Positions 5,121-11,888 of a stretch of DNA of 15,184 nt are shown one piece after another; position 1 is the stretch's first letter; every line of letters starts with the position of its first letter. The notes under the pieces are model-generated. The model ran no database searches. It saw nothing but the letters and a program-made list of their open reading frames with translations, and was not told the origin of the DNA. Source of the DNA: Candidatus Njordarchaeum guaymasense (GTDB lineage Archaea > Asgardarchaeota > Njordarchaeia > Njordarchaeales > Njordarchaeaceae); contig JAUQYT010000074.1 of assembly GCA_030587605.1 (NCBI GenBank), forward strand, positions 1-15,184, written 5' to 3'. Made by a program: the position numbers and the translations under genes.

Positions 5121-6827
5121 GTGGTATCTGCCATCTCAGTTGAACACCTAAGCTGGAAATATGAGATTGGAAAAGACTGGGCATTGCAGGATGTGAACTT
5201 GACCGTCGGGGAGGGTGAATTCCTTGGGATAGTCGGTCCGAGCGGAGCGGGCAAGACAACCCTCTGTCTGTGTTTAGCGGGTCTTATTCCTCACATGACT
5301 AAAGGAGAGCATCGAGGCAAAGTAACCGTCTACAACATGGACACATCCAGAACGATTCTGAGAGAAATAGTTCGCAGAGTTGGAATAGTCTTCCAAGATC
5401 CTGAGACCCAGTTTGTTACGATGTCCGTCGAGGATGAAGTGGCCTTCCCAATGGAGAATTACGCTCTCCCAAGAGAGGAGATCGAGGCTAGGGTCAAAGA
5501 AGCACTTGAAATAACACGGATGCAAGATTATACTACAAGATACCCATACGAACTCTCTGGAGGACAGAAACAGCGAGTAGCGATAGCTTCTTTCCTTGCT
5601 CTCCGGCCCGACATACTAATTCTAGATGAGCCAACATCAGATCTCGATCCAATAGGCAAGAGCGAAGTATTCTCAATAATCGATGGTCTGAGATCGAAAT
5701 ACCGAACCACACTCATAGTGGTAGAACATAACACTGAGGAACTAGCCAAATATGCCGACAGACTAATACTACTCGACCATGGGCAAATCGTGAAGCAAGG
5801 GTCTCGCGATGGCTTCTTCGATGATGTTCAACTGTTGCGGGATCGTGGCGTATTCCCACCTCAAGTGACTGAGATCTCCTATAGGCTCAGTGAAGGCGCG
5901 GCCCAAAACCTTCCAGTAACAATTGAGCAGGCTACAACATATTTGAAGAAGCATTATTCGTTACGCGCGCGCGTAGTTCCCTACAAGAAAAAAGACACTT
6001 ACATGTCTACGTCAGCCCAAGATACAATAGTGAAGGTGGAAAGCCTAAGGTTCACATACCCTGATGGAACAGAAGCTCTGAAAGGGATTGACTTCGAGAT
6101 AAGAAAGGGAGAGTACATTGCCCTAATTGGACAGAACGCATCTGGAAAGACCACACTAGTCAAACATCTAGTTGGCCTCCTGAAACCAACGCAAGGCGAC
6201 GTTTACATCTTCGGCCAGAACACCAAAAGAACACGCATCACAGACTTGGCAACCCGAATCGGCTACATATACCAAAACCCAGACCACCAAATCTTCTGCC
6301 AAACCGTCTATGAAGAATGTGCCTATGGATTGAGAAACCTAGGAGTCAGAGAGCAGGAGGTAAAAGGCCGGGTCAGACACGTACTCGAAGAACTAGAAAT
6401 GGCGGAGCTGCAGGACTCGGAGACCTTTATCCTAGGCAAAGGACAAAGACAAAGGCTCGCAGTAGCAACGGTGCTAGTCATGGCACCTGAGATCATAATA
6501 GTTGATGAGCCAACAACAGGCCAAGACATGAAGCAGTCAGAATCGATAATGAATCTCCTAGATGGACTCAACAAAGAAGGAAAAACTGTGATAGTCATAA
6601 CACACAATATGAGGCTCGTCGCAGAACACATGGACAGGGCTATGGTAATGTCTGATGGAAAGATACTAATAGATGACACAGTGAGGGACATCTTCTCGAA
6701 AACGGGTCTACTCAAAAAGACATTCCTGACTCCACCACAAATAACCATGTTGGCAAACAGCTTGTCGCCAGATCTCCAAGGTATATTGACTGTGGGTGAG
6801 CTTGAGCCACTTCTTGTTCCAAGGTGA
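5121..6827 (+). CDS. ecfA: ECF transporter ATPase, two fused ABC domains (EcfA)
   Basis: Energises the transporter by ATP hydrolysis at the cytoplasmic face. About 568 aa with two complete ABC cassettes. Domain 1 has Walker A GPSGAGKTT (39-47), a Q-loop in VFQDPETQF, signature LSGGQKQR (145-152), Walker B ILILDEPTSDLD and an EHN switch His. Domain 2 has Walker A GQNASGKTT (337-345), VYEE, signature LGKGQRQR (438-445), Walker B IIIVDEPTTGQD and a THN switch His. The second signature departs from LSGGQ, so the two ATP sites are probably unequal. GTG 5121 is chosen for the GGGG at 5110-5113 and its close spacing to ecfT; TTG 5106 would add five residues and overlap ecfT. The C-terminus (PPQITMLA) is typical of double EcfA/YkoD-like proteins. 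Confidence 0.92.
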   Translation: MVSAISVEHLSWKYEIGKDWALQDVNLTVGEGEFLGIVGPSGAGKTTLCLCLAGLIPHMTKGEHRGKVTVYNMDTSRTILREIVRRVGIVFQDPETQFVTMSVEDEVAFPMENYALPREEIEARVKEALEITRMQDYTTRYPYELSGGQKQRVAIASFLALRPDILILDEPTSDLDPIGKSEVFSIIDGLRSKYRTTLIVVEHNTEELAKYADRLILLDHGQIVKQGSRDGFFDDVQLLRDRGVFPPQVTEISYRLSEGAAQNLPVTIEQATTYLKKHYSLRARVVPYKKKDTYMSTSAQDTIVKVESLRFTYPDGTEALKGIDFEIRKGEYIALIGQNASGKTTLVKHLVGLLKPTQGDVYIFGQNTKRTRITDLATRIGYIYQNPDHQIFCQTVYEECAYGLRNLGVREQEVKGRVRHVLEELEMAELQDSETFILGKGQRQRLAVATVLVMAPEIIIVDEPTTGQDMKQSESIMNLLDGLNKEGKTVIVITHNMRLVAEHMDRAMVMSDGKILIDDTVRDIFSKTGLLKKTFLTPPQITMLANSLSPDLQGILTVGELEPLLVPR

Positions 6828-6833
6828 ACTAAC

Positions 6834-7601
6834 ACGGAAGACTCGAAATCAAGCCTTAGACATGAAATCTGGAATGAACTCATCAAAGTAGCCAAACCAG
6901 ACTCTAGATTCCACTGGAACTTCTCGCAGTTCATACCCGACTTTGATGGAAGCGAAATATGCGCTGAAAAAATAAGGAAGATGGAACTCTACAGGAAAGC
7001 AAACACCTTAATGATCACTCCAGATAACAACCTAACCAAACTGAGGGAACTCTCCCTCCTCGACGGCAAGACTTACGTCATACCCACATACTCCATAGCC
7101 AGAGGCTTCCTCAGATTATCAGCGGATACAGTCCCTCAAGGCAAAGAGGACTTCGCCTCAACTCTTGACGGTGCCGACAGATTCGGAAAACCAATCACAC
7201 TCAGAGAGATTGCAGAAACAAAAGTGGCCCTTATGGTTACAGGGGGCTCGATAATAAACTACGATGGCGTAAGGTACGGCAAGGGTCACGGATACTTCGA
7301 TTTAGAGTGGGCAATGTTCAGGGAAGTTGGAGCAGTAAACGAGGAGACACCGATCATAGCAGTCGTACACGACTGTCAACTAGTGAACGAGCAGATACCT
7401 ATGACGGAGTATGACACGATAGTCGATCTGATCGTCACTCCGACCAAGGAGGTCACGGTGAAGAAGAAATATGAAAAGCCTAAAGGAATAATCTGGGAAA
7501 AAATTAAACAATCAATGATTGAGTTGATACCGCCATTGAGAGAACTAAGAGAAATAAAGGAAAATGTTAACGATCTTAATTGGATTAGCAATACGCCGTA
7601 A
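6834..7601 (+). CDS. 5-formyltetrahydrofolate cyclo-ligase family protein (COG0212), start codon apparently ACG
   Basis: Family enzymes close 5-formyl-THF to methenyl-THF using ATP; archaeal members include paralogues of uncertain role. The ATG at 6981 cannot be the start: upstream, the same frame encodes the conserved family N-terminus (EIWNELIKVAKPDSRFHW, then FIPDFDGSE) as far as the TGA at 6825. No ATG, GTG or TTG occurs in frame between 6828 and 6980. ACG 6834 lies six bases after AGGTGA (6822-6827), the same spacing as for pyrI, and gives a 255-aa protein. Motifs seen are ITPDNNLTKLR (61-71), PTYSIARGF (84-92) and the phosphate loop YGKGHGYFD (148-156). It is likely co-transcribed with the ECF genes, whose stop overlaps its ribosome site. 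Alternatives are an assembly or sequence error (ATG read as ACG) or read-through from ecfA, which is in the same frame. Confidence 0.8.
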   Translation, partial: TEDSKSSLRHEIWNELIKVAKPDSRFHWNFSQFIPDFDGSEICAEKIRKMELYRKANTLMITPDNNLTKLRELSLLDGKTYVIPTYSIARGFLRLSADTVPQGKEDFASTLDGADRFGKPITLREIAETKVALMVTGGSIINYDGVRYGKGHGYFDLEWAMFREVGAVNEETPIIAVVHDCQLVNEQIPMTEYDTIVDLIVTPTKEVTVKKKYEKPKGIIWEKIKQSMIELIPPLRELREIKENVNDLNWISNTP

Positions 7602-7773
7602 GCCAAATCAAGAGACAGCTGATCGATTGAACCAATACAATGAATAGCTGTTCGATTTTCAGCTGAGATCGAGAGCCTCACAGGATAGCGTTGTTCGAAG
7701 GCACAGGCTACACCAAACAACTAGTTGGTGAAAGGAGCCATGGTATTGAGTTGCAGTCCTTGAAACCTGGCGG
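7602..7773. other. Intergenic spacer with AGCTG-containing inverted repeat
   Basis: No gene seen. CAGCTGA (7616-7622) and TCAGCTG (7659-7665) are exact reverse complements 36 bases apart, with another AGCTG at 7646-7650 followed by TTCGATT that echoes ATCGATT at 7622-7628. They could form a weak hairpin 3' of the cyclo-ligase gene or be protein-binding sites. Confidence 0.3.
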
Positions 7774-8634
7774 ATGAGCGTGATTTTGAGCACAATCAAG
7801 ACCAGACCATTCTATCTGTGCCTTCTTCTGTCGATCGCCAGCTTCAATGTCTACCAAGGGTTCAAGGCGGTAAGTGCACCAACAGAAGGTTTTGAACTAA
7901 CTGGGCCAACACACTGTTTCAGTGTAGGGCCAGGGTATGATTCAAAATTCCTATTCTCGATAGCGTCTCTTGGCTATAGAGGCCGAGTGGACTTTGAAGT
8001 TACTGCTCCTAAAGGGATTTCAGTCGAACTGCGAACACCAATATTCTTGAATTCCACAGGTTCAAGAATCTATTGTCCAGTAACCGTACAAGCAACATCC
8101 TCAGCATCCCACGGTGAGCACTCAATAGTTGTCACAGCGAATGGAGGTTCCTATTCAGACTCCGTCTCGATCTGCATAATAGTTTCGGGATTCATTATTC
8201 TCATGATACAGACTTCACCAAGAGGAGTTCCGATAGACCTATTCTTGGACAATACTAGGTACCGCCTAGAAAACACGTCTCTCACCCTGCAAATTCGCGC
8301 CGGTAAGCACGCATTGGAAATGGCGACAGAGGAATCGAACATCGGTGCAAGGCGGTTCGTAAGGAAGGGTTTGACGATCATCGATTCAATTGGAAACAAG
8401 ACTGAATGTGGAAATCAAGATAGATCAATAACCCTTACAGTAATCGGCGATAGCACGTTGATAGTCCTATTCGAGGAAGTAATCACAAGCGTGAATGAAA
8501 CAAAAAGCTGGAAAATGGGTTTTCCTTTCGGACTAGATCTAACAACATTTATTATGACAATCATTTCTATTGGAATTCTTGTTTACGCTACAAGGAGAAT
8601 CCCCAGAAAGAATAGCACTTTAGAGAGAATTTAG
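7774..8634 (+). CDS. Cell-surface protein with signal helix, PEGA-like segment and C-terminal anchor
   Basis: 286-aa unrecognised protein. A hydrophobic N-terminal helix (about residues 12-28) suggests a signal peptide or anchor. A beta-rich region follows (40-138, with KFLFSIASLGYRGRVDFEV resembling CARDB/NPCBM-like surface domains), then a PEGA-like stretch (about 144-182: SPRGVPIDLFLDN...LQIRAGKHALEM). A second hydrophobic helix (253-272) ends in an Arg/Lys-rich tail (RRIPRK), the orientation expected for a protein outside the cell with its tail inside. Several Asn-X-Ser/Thr sites fit glycosylation. The ATG at 7774 has no clear ribosome site; GTG 7780 is the alternative. Substrate or partner unknown; possibly cell-envelope or adhesion. 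Confidence 0.7.
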   Translation: MSVILSTIKTRPFYLCLLLSIASFNVYQGFKAVSAPTEGFELTGPTHCFSVGPGYDSKFLFSIASLGYRGRVDFEVTAPKGISVELRTPIFLNSTGSRIYCPVTVQATSSASHGEHSIVVTANGGSYSDSVSICIIVSGFIILMIQTSPRGVPIDLFLDNTRYRLENTSLTLQIRAGKHALEMATEESNIGARRFVRKGLTIIDSIGNKTECGNQDRSITLTVIGDSTLIVLFEEVITSVNETKSWKMGFPFGLDLTTFIMTIISIGILVYATRRIPRKNSTLERI

Positions 8635-8671
8635 AGATCAGAAGACTCCATTGTTGTGTTGTATCTTGAGG

Positions 8672-8992
8672 GTGAAGCTCATCACGACAGAGGGTGTCCT
8701 TGAGATGCTCGCCAACAAGCAGAAATTCAAACTAGTAGAGGTCTTGCCAGAAGAGGAGTTCAGGAACGGTCACATTCCTGGCGCCATCAACTTGCCGCTA
8801 GATGGGCTTCAGGGTCTTGCGAGGAAGTGCCTTAGAAAGACTGATACGATCGTGGTTTACTGCTTGAATTATCAGTGTAAAGCAAGTACTAACGCAGCTA
8901 GAACTCTCTTGGGCATGCGCTATACAAAGACTCTGGATTATAAAGCAGGAAAGAAAGGATGGCTTCATGCCGGTTTTGAACTAGAGAAGTAA
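8672..8992 (+). CDS. Rhodanese-like sulfurtransferase
   Basis: Single-domain rhodanese of about 106 aa. Such proteins carry sulfur as a persulfide on a catalytic cysteine for thiosulfate metabolism, tRNA thiolation or cofactor sulfur supply. It shows the typical EFRNGHIPGAINLP (29-42), then VVYCLNYQCKAS (61-72) with catalytic Cys64 and a second cysteine at 69 in the active-site loop, and a C-terminal KAGKKGWLHAGFEL close to the usual L.GG...W..aG. The usual Asp-x-Arg of the first strand is replaced by E-V-L (23-25). GTG 8672 is chosen to match the family start (KLITTEGVLEML); TTG 8666 is also in frame. Its last 28 bases overlap the 3' end of the kinase gene on the other strand. Confidence 0.85.
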   Translation: MKLITTEGVLEMLANKQKFKLVEVLPEEEFRNGHIPGAINLPLDGLQGLARKCLRKTDTIVVYCLNYQCKASTNAARTLLGMRYTKTLDYKAGKKGWLHAGFELEK

Positions 8993-9882
8993 ATTGGGAG
9001 GTCTGTAGGCAACCCTGTTCTGGCACCATAACTGCTTATACATCGTGAAGCCACAAAATTTCCTAGCTTGCCGCACACGTAAAGATCTCTTCCGCGAAGT
9101 AGCCCACATATGAACCCTGCACAGAAAGCGTCGCCTGCTCCTGTTGTGTCTTTAGGTTTTCTTTCGAAAGCAGGAATCAGGTAGTTCTCTCTTCCATCGG
9201 TGACGTAGCAGCCTTTCCTACCAAGCTTGACTGCTATGATCTCTATTCCTTTAGCAAGAAGACTCTTAGATCCCTCCTCGTATCCCTTTCTGGTGAGCAT
9301 CCTCAGTTCTCTCTCGTTTGGAAGAAAAGCGTAGGTTCTTTTCAGCACAGGGCTCAAGGCCTCAAGCCCTCTCTCTGCATAGAGTTCTCCAGGGTCAAAG
9401 CAGACCTTTGCCCTTTTTAGGCTCTTAACCAATCTCTTCTGCGTTTCAAATGATGTATCCCCAACAAAGGATGTTAGGTGCATGATCCTAGATGATTCTG
9501 CATAGTCTCTGTTGATCTCATTGAAAACTATGTTATCATTCACTCCAGGGTCGATGTAGAGAGCTCTCTCTCCGCTACTATCTATGAAGCCTATGCAGGT
9601 ACCGCTTCTTCCTTTCTCTGAAATGATGACCCCCCTTGCATCGACACGCTCTTTCTTGAGGTCATCTAGAAGGTATCTACCCTCAGGATCAGTGGCCAGT
9701 TTTCCTATGTAGCCTGTTCTTGAGCCAAGCCGAGCCAATCCCACAATAGTATTTGCGGCTGAACCCCCAGGAGAAACCGTTAGGCTTCTTACAAAAGCCT
9801 CTTCCCCACCTTTGGCTATCTTGTTGACCCTGTACAACTTGTCTAGGTTGAGTGCTCCAAAGCCTACGACATCCAGTCTCAA
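8965..9882 (-). CDS. PfkB/ribokinase-family sugar or nucleoside kinase
   Basis: ATP-dependent kinase of 305 aa. PfkB motif 1 is at 39-53 (GGSAANTIVGLARLG), and motif 2 is DTTGAGDAFCAGF at 245-257 with GAGD anion hole and catalytic Asp251. NERELRML is the usual NxxE magnesium region. The N-terminus (VVGFGALNLDKLYRV) is typical. The substrate cannot be read from sequence; fructose-phosphate, ribose, nucleosides and cofactor-related sugars are all handled by the family. The TTG start overlaps the ftr stop codon by four bases (TTGA), so it is translationally coupled to ftr and last in the operon. The tail (IYFSSSKPA) lies in the overlap with the rhodanese gene. Confidence 0.9.
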   Translation of the reverse strand: MRLDVVGFGALNLDKLYRVNKIAKGGEEAFVRSLTVSPGGSAANTIVGLARLGSRTGYIGKLATDPEGRYLLDDLKKERVDARGVIISEKGRSGTCIGFIDSSGERALYIDPGVNDNIVFNEINRDYAESSRIMHLTSFVGDTSFETQKRLVKSLKRAKVCFDPGELYAERGLEALSPVLKRTYAFLPNERELRMLTRKGYEEGSKSLLAKGIEIIAVKLGRKGCYVTDGRENYLIPAFERKPKDTTGAGDAFCAGFICGLLRGRDLYVCGKLGNFVASRCISSYGARTGLPTDLPIYFSSSKPA

Positions 9883-10787
9883 CTGAACAGCCCTTTCAGA
9901 TCTATCCTATATCTTCCTAGTTTTCCTCCATAATTTCCAGCGGATATTCCAAGAACCTCTGGCATGTCGAAGATGCTCTCTATGCCAACCCTCATTGCCC
10001 TTGCCACGGTGGGCAAAGAGACGGCATTTATGACGATTTCTGGAATGTAACCGACGCCATCAGGAACCTTTGATCGGTTACCTAGCATGCTTTTGAGTGA
10101 AGGGCAGTAAACCTCATTGGTTGTGGGCCCAATCCAAGGAAACTTTGTTTCAGGCTTTGAACCTGCGGAACATATGTCGAAAGGCGTTACTGCACCTTCG
10201 ATTTCATGTATTGCTTTCAGAGCCTTCCTTCCAGCCTCAAGAACAGCTTTGGCGGTACTGCACATATACCAGAAGTTTCCACCCATTACCCCTAAGCCAT
10301 ATCCTAAGTGCCTCTCGATGCGGAAGTCAGGAACCATTATTGGCACATCTATCATCGTTCTTCCTTTGTAGTCTTCCTCCCACTCGTAACCATCGCCACA
10401 GTGGCCAACCCTCTCCATTGTGTCTATCTGGCCGGCTGGATCTTCCAGCGAGTTGAAGATGGCTGTGAATGGCTTAACGAGTATGTCTTGTCTTATTCTG
10501 TAGGAGAGTTCGATCTCAAATCTCTTGATAGAGTCTGTCGGTGGCTTGGATGGATCAAGACCTGCCCAGAACTGAACTATTGCACCCTTACGTCCATCAG
10601 GAGTCTCTTTCTCTGACATAAACTGCTCAATGCCACCCTCGACTCTCCCAATGACAACAGATGGTGTGCTTGTTGAATCCTCAGCAGCAGCCCTCAGAGT
10701 CTCCTCGTCTTCAGCGGTTATCAAGATCCTGACAAAGACGCCTTCAAATGCTTCTGCGTAAGTATCTTCTACTTTTTCGATTCCCAT
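9879..10787 (-). CDS. ftr: Formylmethanofuran:tetrahydromethanopterin N-formyltransferase
   Basis: Cytoplasmic enzyme that moves the formyl group between methanofuran and tetrahydromethanopterin, in the methyl branch of archaeal C1 metabolism. The length of 302 aa matches the family (about 297). Family blocks are recognisable throughout: EDTYAEAFEG (7-16), SVVIGRVEGGIE, VGHCGDGYEWEEDY, GVMGGNFWYMC, FDICSAGSKPETKFPWIGPTTNEVYCPSL, and the terminal ISAGNYGGKLGRYRIDLK. The ATG at 10787 has GGAG nine bases upstream. It sits 21 bases after the HAD gene and overlaps the kinase by four bases. No fmd/fwd, mch or mtd genes are in the window. The presence of Ftr is the strongest metabolic clue to the host. 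Confidence 0.96.
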   Translation of the reverse strand: MGIEKVEDTYAEAFEGVFVRILITAEDEETLRAAAEDSTSTPSVVIGRVEGGIEQFMSEKETPDGRKGAIVQFWAGLDPSKPPTDSIKRFEIELSYRIRQDILVKPFTAIFNSLEDPAGQIDTMERVGHCGDGYEWEEDYKGRTMIDVPIMVPDFRIERHLGYGLGVMGGNFWYMCSTAKAVLEAGRKALKAIHEIEGAVTPFDICSAGSKPETKFPWIGPTTNEVYCPSLKSMLGNRSKVPDGVGYIPEIVINAVSLPTVARAMRVGIESIFDMPEVLGISAGNYGGKLGRYRIDLKGLFS

Positions 10788-10808
10788 GGCCGTAAACTCC
10801 TACTCATA

Positions 10809-11888
10809 CTATCCTAAGCTACCTACGGCTTCTCCCCTAACTTCTTTCCTAAAGCTGCAGCTCATATCTATCAGTCTTGCCCTATTGTCATCGGTGATTA
10901 CTTCGACTATTGGCAGTTTGTTTTTGTACACTTCCTCCACTGTCAATCTCAATTGTTGGCCAACTATCTCCTCTATCTTTCCATAGCCCCAGTTAGCCAC
11001 AAGTTCCTTCACAGAATTCTTCTCATCCTTGTCGAAAGCCGCAGCCAATATGTAAGTTGCCAATGCGTTGCCTGAAATAACTGCCAACTCCGCCTCCTTG
11101 ATTGCATATTCGTTTCCATTGAAGGACACTGCAAGACCGTTATTTTCCCTAATGTATTTCAGCGGAGCTGAGTCTGTTATGCTATCGCCTACGTAGATCA
11201 CTTGGTAGATTGATGCTGCGTTCCTTTTGATTATCTCCTTTACAGCTTGGACTTTCTCATCTCCGCCAATAGGTCTGACTTCTTCGATGATGATTCCCGC
11301 CTGCATTTTCTGTATCTCTGACCAGAAAAGGTTATCCAGATACTTCACGGTCTCTTGATCAATTTCCGCCAAGTCTCCAATGGATCGTGAGCCAGCCGGA
11401 ATCGTTGGAACTGGCATTTTGACAAGCTCGCTCGTCCACATTCTCAGTTTTCGGGTCTCCTCATCAGGAACTTTGAATCGATCAAGATCCAGCTTCGTGC
11501 AGTAAGCATTGTCAACTGGAAAACCGATCAACTCACAGAGTGCTTGAATATACTGTTCATAGCTGGTGCTCACCATGAACATGTCCATGAGCTGCCCCAC
11601 TAAAGCTAGTGTTTCCTTGGCTCCCGGCACCAGTCTGATATCCTCGACTGAGAGCATCCTCAGTAGCTCATTTGTCGCGCCGTACGCCTTTAGGAAAGGA
11701 AGGATGAGCTTTAGTGTGTCGCCGGCTCTGTAGCCGGGTCTCTTTACAAGTTCGGACTGAATGTCATCGTATTTACTGATAAGAGCGAAGAGCTTAGCGC
11801 CTTCCGGGACCAGCTTCTCTGCGAGTTCGAAGGCATTGTCATTTTTTGATACGGGTCCTTCACAGTCTGTTATGAAGATCCTCTTCAC
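10809..11888 (-). CDS. HAD-superfamily hydrolase, EhaR-like (COG4030 type)
   Basis: 359-aa protein resembling the archaeal HAD family often annotated as energy-converting hydrogenase A subunit R. HAD motif I is TDCEGPVSKND, with nucleophile Asp8 and Glu10 where most phosphatases have Asp. Motif II lies at STS (107-109), a likely motif III Lys at 212 (GGDEKVQAV), and motif IV is VGDSITD (233-239). These features predict a phosphatase or phosphotransferase with a Mg2+ site. A large cap lies between motifs I and II and around 130-210. The GTG start overlaps the purD stop by four bases (GTGA). No Eha hydrogenase genes are nearby, so a structural role in that complex is unlikely here. The family call is good; the substrate is unknown. 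Confidence 0.82.
   Translation of the reverse strand: MKRIFITDCEGPVSKNDNAFELAEKLVPEGAKLFALISKYDDIQSELVKRPGYRAGDTLKLILPFLKAYGATNELLRMLSVEDIRLVPGAKETLALVGQLMDMFMVSTSYEQYIQALCELIGFPVDNAYCTKLDLDRFKVPDEETRKLRMWTSELVKMPVPTIPAGSRSIGDLAEIDQETVKYLDNLFWSEIQKMQAGIIIEEVRPIGGDEKVQAVKEIIKRNAASIYQVIYVGDSITDSAPLKYIRENNGLAVSFNGNEYAIKEAELAVISGNALATYILAAAFDKDEKNSVKELVANWGYGKIEEIVGQQLRLTVEEVYKNKLPIVEVITDDNRARLIDMSCSFRKEVRGEAVGSLG

Noticed and set aside
7740..7763. Seven-codon leader ORF with GGAG ribosome site (MVLSCSP) before the surface-protein gene
   Set aside because: Too short to judge; no regulatory pattern such as repeated codons or a downstream attenuator.
10097..10616. Plus-strand open frames opposite ftr
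   Set aside because: They are antisense shadows of a well-conserved gene, with no ribosome sites or recognisable products.
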